Positions 17,420 through 26,228 of a stretch of 64,000 bases of DNA are shown one piece after another. How positions within the stretch are numbered: position 1 is the first letter of the stretch; each line of letters begins with the position of its first letter. The DNA comes from Bacteroidota bacterium. Lineage in GTDB: Bacteria > Bacteroidota > Bacteroidia > Chitinophagales > Saprospiraceae. The stretch lies in contig JAKQHS010000031.1 of NCBI GenBank assembly GCA_029557915.1, positions 62,001 to 126,000 on the forward strand, in the 5' to 3' direction. Below the pieces are notes generated by a model. That model searched no databases. It was not told where the DNA came from and saw nothing but the letters and a program-made list of their open reading frames with translations. Made by a program: the position numbers and the translations under genes.

Positions 17420-18140
17420 ATACATCCTGTTGGCAGGAGCCGGGATGCTCCTTGCACAATGCAAGACCTACGATCACTTGGCTATGGTCAGGGCAGACAC
17501 CCTCCGCGTGTCATCGGCCGCTCCCGACAGCCAGGTCAGCAGGCTTATACTTCCTTACAAATCCGAGTTGGATGCAAAAATGAATGAGGTCATCGCTACC
17601 GCTCCGGAGTCCATGACCAAAGAACGACCGGAATCCACCTTGACCAACTGGGTGGTGGACGCCCTGTATAACCAGGCTTCAAAACTTTATACCGAAACCC
17701 CGGCATTTGCATTCCAGAATTACGGAGGAATAAGGATAAACAACCTGGGTAAAGGGGAGGTCTCCCTTTCTCAAATGTTTGAAATCATGCCTTTTGACAA
17801 CCTGGTGGTCCTGCTTCAATTAAAAGGAACGGAAGTACAGAGGTTCCTGGACTATGTCGCCGAAGCCGGCGGCGCACCGGTTTCCTCCCAGGTCCGTTTC
17901 CGCATTGAAAACAAAAAAGCGACCGATATCAGGATCCAGGGAAAGGGTATTGACCCGGAAGGCCTTTACCATGTCGTTTTCCCCGATTACATCGCCAACG
18001 GGGGCGACAACCTCGAATTTTTAAAGGATAAGCCGAGAATTGAAAAAAACATCCTTATCCGTGATTTACTGACTGCGGAAGCCCGTGAAAAAGGAATCCT
18101 CCGGGCAAACCTCGATCAGCGCATAACCATAAAAAAATAA
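17406..18140 (+). CDS. 5'-nucleotidase C-terminal (substrate-binding) domain lipoprotein
   Basis: The 244-residue protein starts at the ATG at 17406 (another in-frame ATG is at 17391). It has a lipoprotein signal, LLAGAGMLLAQC, and then only the C-terminal domain of UshA-type 5'-nucleotidases: NWVVDALYNQA, FQNYGGIRINNLGKGEVS, EIMPFDNLVVLLQLKG and DYIANGGDNLEFL. This domain normally binds the nucleoside base and is fused behind a metallophosphatase. Here the metallophosphatase is a separate protein encoded by the next gene, whose ATG overlaps this stop codon (TAATG). The two presumably form one enzyme in the periplasm or at the membrane. Confidence 0.9.
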   Translation: MSKFKYILLAGAGMLLAQCKTYDHLAMVRADTLRVSSAAPDSQVSRLILPYKSELDAKMNEVIATAPESMTKERPESTLTNWVVDALYNQASKLYTETPAFAFQNYGGIRINNLGKGEVSLSQMFEIMPFDNLVVLLQLKGTEVQRFLDYVAEAGGAPVSSQVRFRIENKKATDIRIQGKGIDPEGLYHVVFPDYIANGGDNLEFLKDKPRIEKNILIRDLLTAEAREKGILRANLDQRITIKK

Positions 18141-19069
18141 TGAACATGAAACGAAGGGACTTTTTGCTGCAATCCGGGCTTGGGGGCGGCTGGCTGCTTG
18201 GCCAGGGAATTCCATGGAGGTCATGGGCGCCCGAAGAAAAAGTAAAGCTCACCATCCTGCATACCAATGATGTTCACAGCCGGATCGATCCATTTCCGAT
18301 GGACGGAAGCCGTCTACAGGGCATGGGAGGGGCTGCCGCGAGGGCTGCCATGATCAAAAAGATCAGAGCGGAGGAAAAAAACGTGCTGTTGCTGGACTCG
18401 GGGGATATCTTCCAGGGGACGCCCTATTTCAACCTGTACAAGGGGGAAATCGAGATGAAAACCATGACGGCCATGGGATATGATGCCGCCACCATGGGCA
18501 ACCACGATTTTGACGGGGGCCTTGAAATGCTGAAAACCCAACTCCCTCATGCCCGCTTCCCCCTTGTGGTTTCAAACTATGATTTCAGGGACACCCCGAT
18601 GGAAGGCCAGGTCAAAGACTATTTTGTCAAAGAGTTGGATGGCCTCAGGGTTGGAATTTTCGGCTTAGGCATAGAAATGAAAGGGCTGATTCCCGACGCC
18701 CTGGTGGGGAATACGCGGTACCTGGATCCCGTGAACAAGGCCAATCAAATAAGCCTTTTGCTGAAAGAGGAAATCAAATGCGATTACGTCATTTGCCTCT
18801 CCCACCTGGGTTACCAGTACCGGAACGAAAAAATATCGGACCTCCGCCTCGCCCCCCTGTTGAATCATGTGGACCTGATCCTCGGCGGACATACCCATAC
18901 CTTTCTCGACAAAGCGCAAGTGGTTAAAGACCTTGGAGGAAACCCATTGATTATCAACCAGGTTGGCTGGGGAGGCGTGTTGCTGGGCCGGATCGACATT
19001 GAGTTTGAAAGAAATAAAACCAGGCACCGCTGTAAAACTTGTAGTAATGAATGGATTATGAATGGTTGA
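18140..19069 (+). CDS. 5'-nucleotidase catalytic (metallophosphatase) domain protein, Tat-exported
   Basis: The protein has 309 residues. The N-terminus is twin-arginine-like (MKRRDFLLQSGLGGGWLLG). The body is the dinuclear-metal phosphatase domain of the UshA family: LTILHTNDVHSRI, LLDSGDIFQGT, MGNHDFDGG, CLSHLGYQY and LGGHTHTFL. The substrate-binding domain is missing and is supplied by the previous gene, in reverse of the usual domain order. The last residues (RHRCKTCSNEWIMNG) look unlike the family and may be a degenerate end. Likely role: removal of phosphate from extracytoplasmic nucleotides. Confidence 0.92.
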   Translation: MNMKRRDFLLQSGLGGGWLLGQGIPWRSWAPEEKVKLTILHTNDVHSRIDPFPMDGSRLQGMGGAAARAAMIKKIRAEEKNVLLLDSGDIFQGTPYFNLYKGEIEMKTMTAMGYDAATMGNHDFDGGLEMLKTQLPHARFPLVVSNYDFRDTPMEGQVKDYFVKELDGLRVGIFGLGIEMKGLIPDALVGNTRYLDPVNKANQISLLLKEEIKCDYVICLSHLGYQYRNEKISDLRLAPLLNHVDLILGGHTHTFLDKAQVVKDLGGNPLIINQVGWGGVLLGRIDIEFERNKTRHRCKTCSNEWIMNG

Positions 19070-19261
19070 AGAAAATATGTTTTGACCCCCGCCTGAATAC
19101 CGAAACGTTTGGCATATTTTTTTGACATTTGTTGAAAAGGATTTCTGCCGCTTCCTGCCCGGTTATTTACGGATCCATTCACTCATCCGAATAAAAAAAC
19201 AGGCCGGGAGCAAAAAATCCGGTGCGGATCATCTTCTTAAATTTCAATTCTAGTATCTTAT

Positions 19262-20653
19262 ATGCTCCTTATGCATCAAATCGTCTGGAATAATTGTCTC
19301 AAAGCTATACGCGATGCAATTCCGGAGCAAAGTTTCAAAACCTGGTTTGAACCCGTGAAACCGATCAAACTGGAAGACGATGTATTGACCATCCAGGTAC
19401 CCAACAAGTTTTTTTACGAATGGATCGAGGAGCATTACCTCGGCATACTCAAAAAATGCATCCGGCATGAGATCGGCAAGCAGGGACGGCTTGAATATTT
19501 TATCCCTATGGAAAACCAGACCCGCAGTTCCGCCGGGGAACCCAGTTTTCCTAAGCCCCTGGATTCCAGCCATATTGTCAATCCTTTTGTGATCCCGGGG
19601 ATCCGCAAGGCCAAGGTGGAATCCAACCTCCACCCCGATTACCGGATGTCCAATTATGTAGAGGGGGATTGTAACAAACTGGCAAGGGCCGCAGGCATCG
19701 CCATCGCCCGCAAACCCGGCGGTACTGCATTCAACCCGCTCTTCATTTATGGCGCGGTGGGTTTGGGCAAGACCCATCTCGTCCAGGCCATAGGCAACGA
19801 AATCCTGGCCAATCATCCCGATAAAAATGTATTGTACATCAGTTCCGAAAAATTCACCCAGCAGGTCATTCAGTCCATAAAAAACAATGCCATCGATGAT
19901 TTTATGGCCTTTTTCCACAACCTGGACGTGCTGATCATCGACGATATCCAGTTCCTGGCCAACCGGACCAAAACCCAGGAAATCTTTTTCCATATTTTCA
20001 ACAATATGCACCAGGTCGGGAAACAGATCATCATCAGCTCCGACCGCCCTCCCAAGGATCTCCAGGATGTCGAAGAAAGGCTGGTGTCCCGCTTCAAATG
20101 GGGACTGAGCGCAGATATCCAGGCGCCCGATTTCGAAACCCGCATGGCTATCCTGGACGCGAAATCACAACTTGAAGAAATCCAGTTGCCCTATCCCGTG
20201 CTGGAACTGATCTGCCACAATATCAAGGAAAGCGTCCGCGAACTGGAGGGCGTCCTCATTTCCCTCGCCGCCCAGGCTTCCCTAAACCAGAGGCAGATCG
20301 ATGTGCTGCTGGCCAAAGAGGTTATTGAAAAATTTGTACGCAATTATACCCGGGAGATTACCCTGGACCAGATCCAGAAAATGGTGGCCGAACATTTTAA
20401 TCTGAAGGAAGAATACCTTCAGGGCAGAACCCGAAAACGCAGCGTGGTCATCGCCCGCCAATTGTCCATGTACCTCGCGAAAAACCTGACCACCTATTCG
20501 CTGGCCAAGATCGGCGGCACCTTTGGCGGCAGGGACCATTCGACCGTCATCTATTCGGTAAAAACCATCAAAGACCTCCTGGATACGGATGATGGGTTCC
20601 GTTCCACGGTATCGGAACTGGAGAAGAAGATCAAGATGAGTATGGCGGTGTAG
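19262..20653 (+). CDS. dnaA: Chromosomal replication initiator protein DnaA
   Basis: The 463-residue AAA+ ATPase opens the replication origin. Domain I is at the N-terminus (IVWNNCLKAIRD...FKTWFEPV). The ATPase domain has Walker A GAVGLGKTH and Walker B VLIIDDIQFL. Domain IV ends with the DnaA-box-binding signature GGTFGGRDHSTVIYSV. Start may be the ATG at 19262 or the one at 19271. The neighbours are not dnaN or recF, and no cluster of DnaA boxes is seen in either flank, so I do not place oriC here. A 7-bp tandem array follows the stop codon. Confidence 0.97.
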   Translation: MLLMHQIVWNNCLKAIRDAIPEQSFKTWFEPVKPIKLEDDVLTIQVPNKFFYEWIEEHYLGILKKCIRHEIGKQGRLEYFIPMENQTRSSAGEPSFPKPLDSSHIVNPFVIPGIRKAKVESNLHPDYRMSNYVEGDCNKLARAAGIAIARKPGGTAFNPLFIYGAVGLGKTHLVQAIGNEILANHPDKNVLYISSEKFTQQVIQSIKNNAIDDFMAFFHNLDVLIIDDIQFLANRTKTQEIFFHIFNNMHQVGKQIIISSDRPPKDLQDVEERLVSRFKWGLSADIQAPDFETRMAILDAKSQLEEIQLPYPVLELICHNIKESVRELEGVLISLAAQASLNQRQIDVLLAKEVIEKFVRNYTREITLDQIQKMVAEHFNLKEEYLQGRTRKRSVVIARQLSMYLAKNLTTYSLAKIGGTFGGRDHSTVIYSVKTIKDLLDTDDGFRSTVSELEKKIKMSMAV

Positions 20654-20657
20654 TGAC

Positions 20658-20720
20658 CAATAGTCAATAGTCAATAGTCAATAGTCAGTAGTCAGTAGTC
20701 AGTAGTCAGTAGTCAGTACT
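20658..20720. repeat. 7-bp tandem array (CAATAGT/CAGTAGT)
   Basis: Nine consecutive 7-base units begin five bases after the dnaA stop: four CAATAGT, four CAGTAGT and a final CAGTACT. It is one of four heptamer-period arrays in the window. Confidence 0.93.
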
Positions 20721-20777
20721 AACAATAGTCGGCGATAAGGGAACGAGGGGTACACAACTTTTCTCTATTTTGGCGGG

Positions 20778-23132
20778 ATGGTATTTCGTTCTTTGGTCAT
20801 GCTTTGCATTTTCTTGGTTGGGTATTTTCCTCCCGTACCCGGACAATCGTTAGTACCGGAACTGGGAAACCGGAACATCCGGGTAAATCCCATCGTGCCC
20901 ATAAAAAGCTATGCATTCAACCTTAAGGAGGTAAGCCTCCTGCCGGGGAGTCCCTTTTACCATGCGCGGAGGATGGACAGCATTTATCTCAGCCTGCTTT
21001 CCCCGGACCGGCTGCTTCACCGTTTTCACAAAAATGCAGGACTTGCTCCCAAAGATTCCATATACGGCGGCTGGGAAAGCGGAGGATTATCGGGCCATAC
21101 CCTGGGACATTATTTGTCAGCGGCCGCCATGATGTATGCGTCTACCGGCGACCGGGCCCTGAAGAAAAAAATAGACTATACCATCAAGGAACTTGGCCGA
21201 ATTCAGACAACCAGGAAAACCGGTTATCTCGGAGCCATTCCCAACGAAGATTCCGTGTTTTTGAAAGTGTCCAAAGGCATGATCCGGGCCACGGGCTTTG
21301 ACCTCAACGGAGCCTGGAGCCCCTGGTATACGGTGCATAAAATCATGGCCGGGCTGGGAGATGCTTATATCCATGCGGGCAACCGGGAGGCTCTGGAGAT
21401 TGTCAGCCGGATGGCGGACTGGGTGCATCAAACCATCGCCCATCTCCCTGATTCCGCAAGGCTCCGGATGCTCGATTGTGAATACGGAGGCATGAATGAA
21501 GTACTGGCCAATCTTTATGCTTTCACCGGAAATAAAAAATACCTGGACCTTTCTTACCTGTTTTATGATGAATTTGTTTTGGGCAATCTGGCCCAGGGCA
21601 TAGATCCCATGCCCGGTAAACATGCCAATACCAACGTACCCAAAGTGATCGGAAGCGTCCGGCAATATGAACTCACGGCCAATCCCCGGGACTACCGGAT
21701 CGCCGACGTTTTCTGGAATGCCATGGTGAACCATCACAGCTACGTCATTGGAGGAAACAGCAATTATGAATACTGCGGGGAGCCGGACCGTTTGTATGAT
21801 CGACTCAGTGACAATACCTGTGAAACCTGCAATACGTACAACATGCTCAAACTCACGCGACACTTTTTTGCCCTGAGCCCGGATTCCAGGTATATGGACT
21901 ATTATGAAAGGGCCTTGTACAACCACATCCTGGCTTCCCAAAACCCGGAGAACGGGATGATGTGTTATTTCGTCCCCCTCCGAACGGGCGCTAAAAAAAC
22001 ATTCAGCGATACCTTCAATACTTTCACCTGCTGTGTGGGCAGCGGCATGGAAAACCATTCGAAATACAATGAACAGATATACAGCCACGACGGGTCTAAG
22101 GTGGTGTATGTAAACCTCTTCATCCCTTCTTCCGTGCATTGGAAATCCCGGAAACTCCTGCTTGAACAACAAACCCTTTTCCCGGCCCGGGATGAAGTCG
22201 ATTTTTGGTTGAGATCAAATCCAAGGCCCGGCACCACCCTTGCCATCCGTCACCCTTTTTGGTCGAAAAAAATAAATATCACCATAAATCAACAACCAGC
22301 CCTTAAGCAGTACATGCGAAACGGATACCTTTTCCTGGAGCATCCCTGGAAAAAAGGGGACCGGATCCGGATCTCTTTGGAAAAGACTCTTTATACCGAA
22401 CCTATGCCGGATCAGGCCGACCGGATTGCCATAAAATACGGCCCCCTGGTGCTTGCCGGTCTGCTGGGTGATTCCAGTCCCCCGGAGCCGGAAATTCCGG
22501 TGCTGGTCTCGAAAGAAAGGGACCCAAACCATTGGATTGCACCAGGAAACCAAGCGTTGACCTTCAGCCTGACCGGCACCAGGCCTTCCCCCGTAATGCT
22601 GAAACCCTTTTACCAGGTTTACGACCAACATTATACTGTATATTTTGATTTTTACACCGAAGCCCAATATGTGCAGAGGCTCCGGGACTACCAGGCGGCA
22701 CTGGACCTAAAGAAGGCCCTGGAGGAGCGCACCATCGATTTTATCCAGCCGGGTAATGAGGAGGACGAAGAAAGGCACGGATTGAGTCATAGTGAGCGCT
22801 CTTATGTGGACGCGGCTTTGGGCCGCACCGGGAGGGAAGCCCGTACCGGGCATTATTTCGAGTTCCGGATGAAAACCCATCCCGGCCTGCCCACTCAGCT
22901 GGTCTTTACCTACCTGGGAGACGATCAAAACAGGTCCTGGGATATTCTGGTAAACGGTCAGAAATTAACGACCGTGGAGTGGCCCGGCGGCCATTCCGGA
23001 AAATTTTACGATGTATTTTATGATCTCCCTCCAGCTTTGAATATGGGATCAGAGATCCTGGTGCGGATCGAGGCCAACCAGGGCAAGACGGCAGGCCGGG
23101 TTTTCGGAGTCCGGACGGTCCGGGCAACCTAA
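20778..23132 (+). CDS. GH127-family glycoside hydrolase (beta-L-arabinofuranosidase-like)
   Basis: The 784-residue protein has a signal peptide (VMLCIFLVGYFPPVPGQ). Its body matches GH127 (former DUF1680): GGWESGGLSGHTLGHYLSA, WSPWYTVHKIMAGLGDAY and CEYGGMNEVLANLY. The Zn-Cys site characteristic of the family is present: E349 and C351 in CETCNTYNM, and C418-C419 in FTCCVGSGME. These correspond to the Glu and the three Cys of the Bifidobacterium enzyme. A C-terminal beta domain of ~150 residues follows. Substrate is inferred as L-arabinofuranosides of plant or algal polymers, but family members vary. No SusC/SusD genes are adjacent. It converges with an NTF2-like gene, sharing four bases. Confidence 0.9.
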   Translation: MVFRSLVMLCIFLVGYFPPVPGQSLVPELGNRNIRVNPIVPIKSYAFNLKEVSLLPGSPFYHARRMDSIYLSLLSPDRLLHRFHKNAGLAPKDSIYGGWESGGLSGHTLGHYLSAAAMMYASTGDRALKKKIDYTIKELGRIQTTRKTGYLGAIPNEDSVFLKVSKGMIRATGFDLNGAWSPWYTVHKIMAGLGDAYIHAGNREALEIVSRMADWVHQTIAHLPDSARLRMLDCEYGGMNEVLANLYAFTGNKKYLDLSYLFYDEFVLGNLAQGIDPMPGKHANTNVPKVIGSVRQYELTANPRDYRIADVFWNAMVNHHSYVIGGNSNYEYCGEPDRLYDRLSDNTCETCNTYNMLKLTRHFFALSPDSRYMDYYERALYNHILASQNPENGMMCYFVPLRTGAKKTFSDTFNTFTCCVGSGMENHSKYNEQIYSHDGSKVVYVNLFIPSSVHWKSRKLLLEQQTLFPARDEVDFWLRSNPRPGTTLAIRHPFWSKKINITINQQPALKQYMRNGYLFLEHPWKKGDRIRISLEKTLYTEPMPDQADRIAIKYGPLVLAGLLGDSSPPEPEIPVLVSKERDPNHWIAPGNQALTFSLTGTRPSPVMLKPFYQVYDQHYTVYFDFYTEAQYVQRLRDYQAALDLKKALEERTIDFIQPGNEEDEERHGLSHSERSYVDAALGRTGREARTGHYFEFRMKTHPGLPTQLVFTYLGDDQNRSWDILVNGQKLTTVEWPGGHSGKFYDVFYDLPPALNMGSEILVRIEANQGKTAGRVFGVRTVRAT

Positions 23133-23566
23133 TTAACAGGAGGGGATTTTTCTTCCCGGTAAAAAATCTTTCCAACAATTTTCCATCCCTCGCTGGTTTT
23201 AAGGAGGCTCATGAGGTCATGAAAATAAAAAGACGGGTATTCAATGGTCAGTTTGGCCGTGGCCGCATTGCCGTATACCTGGATGGATTCAATCTTTGTT
23301 TTCCGGTTTTGCCTGACCCCGTTGTTGCGGGCACGGGCCATAAAATCCCCGAGCGATACGTTCATCAGCGTATCGTTTCGGATATACCTCATCTGCCCGT
23401 CCGGTACAAAGGCTTTCGAAAAAAGGAGGCTGTCCCCCAGGGTGCCGCCGTCGAGATAATACGTGCACACTTCCTGGATTTGCCGGATCGTCTCCAGATC
23501 GGTTTGGGCCGGAAGCCGCTGCAACCAGGACGCGGCCAGGATAAAAATGAAAACATTGAATTTCAT
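23129..23566 (-). CDS. Secreted NTF2-like (lumazine-binding-type) protein
   Basis: The 145-residue protein has a signal peptide (MKFNVFIFILAASWL...PAQ). The rest fits the SnoaL/NTF2-like fold of the putative lumazine-binding family: helix with YYLDGGTLGDSLLFSKAF, central NVSLGDFMARA, strands AATAKLTIEYPSFYFHDLMSLLKTSEGWKIVGKIFY. Binding residues are not identifiable. Its stop overlaps the end of the GH127 gene on the other strand. A similar small protein is encoded at 62523-62954. Confidence 0.8.
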   Translation of the reverse strand: MKFNVFIFILAASWLQRLPAQTDLETIRQIQEVCTYYLDGGTLGDSLLFSKAFVPDGQMRYIRNDTLMNVSLGDFMARARNNGVRQNRKTKIESIQVYGNAATAKLTIEYPSFYFHDLMSLLKTSEGWKIVGKIFYREEKSPPVN

Positions 23567-23591
23567 GAGGTGTGAATTGGAATTTTTAAAT

Positions 23592-23636
23592 AAAAAAAAA
23601 GCCTCAGCAGATATTCGGGATATCCATCGAGGCTTT
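23592..23636 (-). terminator. Rho-independent terminator of the M1 peptidase gene
   Basis: On the minus strand AAGCCTC and GAGGCTT flank an inner GATAT/ATATC stem and are followed by nine T residues, directly after the M1 peptidase stop. Confidence 0.75.
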
Positions 23637-23654
23637 CAAATAAATTGTAATTAA

Positions 23655-26045
23655 TCAGGTTTTCGCTTTCTCCGCCGCCTTTTGCATCGGGTTGACGCCG
23701 GGCGCAGGAGTCACTTGTTTTTGTTTGAATACTTTAAAACGGCTCGGTTCCGGTATCGGTTTTTCTTCTCCGTACACGTTGTTGCTTTCGTCGATATCGG
23801 CCGTTTCGCGGTAAGGATCAAGTTTGATGCTGGCTACCTCTTTGTCTTTCAGGAAAGCCTTGGTAATCTTATTTTCATTGTAGCGCCAGACCTGGGCGGG
23901 AATACGCTGAATCTCAGAACTGCCGTCCTTGTATTTCCATTCCAGGATAATGGGCATGACCAGTCCTCCTTTATTGCTGAACGTGATTTCATACATATGT
24001 TTGTTGCCGTATTTCTTCTTCGCCTCGGCGTCGAGGGTATCCTGGTTGGCTACCAGGGTCACCGGGTATTTGGTGGTGTCGTATTTGGCGATATCCCTGG
24101 CATACTTCCAGTAGAAGTCTCGCAGGGACGTATCCCGGTCGGTCACAAAGACGATATTGGTATCCTGACGATTTCTGATTTTTGAAAGGTCCTCAAAATC
24201 ATTCACATCGGGTTTGGCCAGGGGCCTCATCACCATCGTATCCGTCAACCTGGAAGGAACGGCATGTACATCTGCGGTGGCATATTTAACGGTATCGATG
24301 GATATGTCTGCGGCATCAATGCTGTAAAACCAGCCTCTCCAGAACCAGTCCAGGTCTTCCCCGCTGGCATCTTCCATAGTGCGGAAAAAATCAGCCGGGG
24401 TGGGATGTTTGAAAGCCCACCGGCGGGCATATTCCTTAAAGGCCTGGTCAAACAATTCCCTGCCCATGATGGTTTCCCTGAGGATATTCAGTCCGGTAGC
24501 GACCTTGCTGTAGGCATTGGGCCCGAAACCAATGATGTTTTCTGAATTGGTCATAATGGGCTCCAGCCTGTCTTTGGGCCATTTCATATAGTCCACAATG
24601 GTATGTGGCGGCCCCCCGTCGGAAGGAAATTTATTGTCCCAGAGCTCCTGGGTGATGTATTGCATATAGGAGTTCAGCCCTTCGTCCATCCAGGTCCACT
24701 GACGTTCGTCGCTGTTGACGATCATGGGGAAAAAATTATGGCCGACCTCGTGAATAATGACCAGGATGGCAGCGTTTTTATTGCCTTCGGAATAGGTCCC
24801 GTCTTTTTCAGCCCTGCCCGGGTTGAAACAGATCATGGGATACTCCATTCCATTGGACGCTTCCACACTCTGGGCTACCGGGTAAGGATAAGGGATGGTA
24901 AAGTCGGAATAGGTCTTGATGGTATGGGCCACCGCTTTGGTGGAATATTTACTATAAATCGGGTAGGCTTCCTTGGCATAGAAACTCATGCACATCACTT
25001 TTTTATTATTGACCTGGATGGGCAGGGCGTCCCAGACAAACCGCCGGGAAGAGGTCCAGGCGAAATCGCGGACATTGTCGGCTTTGAAAATCCAGGTTTT
25101 TTTTGCTTTGCTTTTGTCCTTGGAGGCAGCCAGCGCTTCGTCAAGAGTGACAATCTGCACCGGTTCCTTGGCGGTCTGGGCCTTTTGCCAGCGAAGCTTT
25201 TGCGTAGGGGTGAGATTCGTCGTATAATTCAGGCATTCCCCGGTGGAACCCACCACGTGATCAGCAGGAACGGTCATTTGAACCTTAAAATTGCCAAAGG
25301 ATACCGTAAACTCCCCTCTTCCGGTAAACTGGTGGTTTTGCCAGCCAATTTCGTCGCCGTATTTACAAAGCCGGGGGTACCACTGTGCAATGGTAAAAAT
25401 ATGGTTGCCGTCTTCCTGGAAATATTCATAACCGCCGCGTGCATTCTGAAAGCGGTTGAAATCCATGCGATCCACCAGTTTATAACTCCAGTCGATTTTA
25501 AACACAAAAACACTGTTGGGCTTCAGCGGAACAGGCATATTGACTTTCATCATGGTTTTATTGATGGTGTACACCAGCGGTTTGCCCGTGGCATCCACGA
25601 TCTTGTGAATGATATGCCCGTACCCGTTGTCCGTTTTGTATTCCTCGACCCGGTCAATCACCCGGTCCGTCAGGACCTGGGGCATATTGCTGGTATTCTG
25701 GTAATTGGCATTATTCACCGAACTGTGCTGGTTTTCATCCAATTGCAGCCAAAGGTAGTTTAGCACATCCGGAGAATTATTGAAATAGGTGATCGTTTCG
25801 GAGCCCGTCAACTTTTGGTTTTCTTCATCCAGTTCGCATTTGATGTCGTAATCCACCCTTTGTTGCCAGTATTTAGGGCCGGGGGCTCCGCTTGCGGAAC
25901 GGTATTCGTTTGGAGTGGGCAGAATAGTGCCCAATTGCTCAAATTTGTTCCCGTGGTTTGAAGTGGACTGAGCCGAGGACAACCAGGCATATCCTGCCAG
26001 GAAGAGGACCGGCCAGAGCCTACTTTTGATCCTTGAAGGTTTCAT
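23655..26045 (-). CDS. Secreted M1-family zinc metallopeptidase
   Basis: The 796-residue protein has an N-terminal signal peptide (WPVLFLAGYAWLSSAQ). The M1 fold is shown by the zinc motif H432-E433-x2-H436 in IIHEVGHNFFP, with the third ligand E455 in WMDEGLNSY. The exopeptidase segment usually reading GAMEN is NGMEYP at 399-404, so the classical aminopeptidase sequence is altered while the Glu is kept. The N-terminal beta domain and the C-terminal region (after ~600) with DWFWRGWFYSIDAADISID agree with the peptidases often annotated as M1 in Bacteroidota. It probably acts in the periplasm or on the outside. A strong terminator follows. Confidence 0.93.
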   Translation of the reverse strand: MKPSRIKSRLWPVLFLAGYAWLSSAQSTSNHGNKFEQLGTILPTPNEYRSASGAPGPKYWQQRVDYDIKCELDEENQKLTGSETITYFNNSPDVLNYLWLQLDENQHSSVNNANYQNTSNMPQVLTDRVIDRVEEYKTDNGYGHIIHKIVDATGKPLVYTINKTMMKVNMPVPLKPNSVFVFKIDWSYKLVDRMDFNRFQNARGGYEYFQEDGNHIFTIAQWYPRLCKYGDEIGWQNHQFTGRGEFTVSFGNFKVQMTVPADHVVGSTGECLNYTTNLTPTQKLRWQKAQTAKEPVQIVTLDEALAASKDKSKAKKTWIFKADNVRDFAWTSSRRFVWDALPIQVNNKKVMCMSFYAKEAYPIYSKYSTKAVAHTIKTYSDFTIPYPYPVAQSVEASNGMEYPMICFNPGRAEKDGTYSEGNKNAAILVIIHEVGHNFFPMIVNSDERQWTWMDEGLNSYMQYITQELWDNKFPSDGGPPHTIVDYMKWPKDRLEPIMTNSENIIGFGPNAYSKVATGLNILRETIMGRELFDQAFKEYARRWAFKHPTPADFFRTMEDASGEDLDWFWRGWFYSIDAADISIDTVKYATADVHAVPSRLTDTMVMRPLAKPDVNDFEDLSKIRNRQDTNIVFVTDRDTSLRDFYWKYARDIAKYDTTKYPVTLVANQDTLDAEAKKKYGNKHMYEITFSNKGGLVMPIILEWKYKDGSSEIQRIPAQVWRYNENKITKAFLKDKEVASIKLDPYRETADIDESNNVYGEEKPIPEPSRFKVFKQKQVTPAPGVNPMQKAAEKAKT

Positions 26046-26228
26046 ATGATTTTCGATTAAGTTTTTTGCAAATTTCGGAAAAAAAGGCCATCCGGGGTGG
26101 ATTGAATTCAGTCATAGATCAATGGGGGATGGAATCGGCCGCATAACGGATATTTGCCGACCAACGTTTCTACCATACTGCGAAATTATAACTAATGGCC
26201 CCACATTCCGATCCCTCAAAAAGGGGGA

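Noticed and set aside
19070-19261. Possible origin of replication next to dnaA
   Set aside because: No DnaA-box cluster is visible in this gap or in 20654-20777, and the neighbouring genes are not those usual at oriC.
24603-25763. 386-codon plus-strand open frame
   Set aside because: It is the antisense shadow of the M1 peptidase, which has a full domain set and terminator. Similar long antisense frames over topA (8902-10023), pyrC (13257-14309) and ccoG (45958-47199) were dismissed for the same reason.
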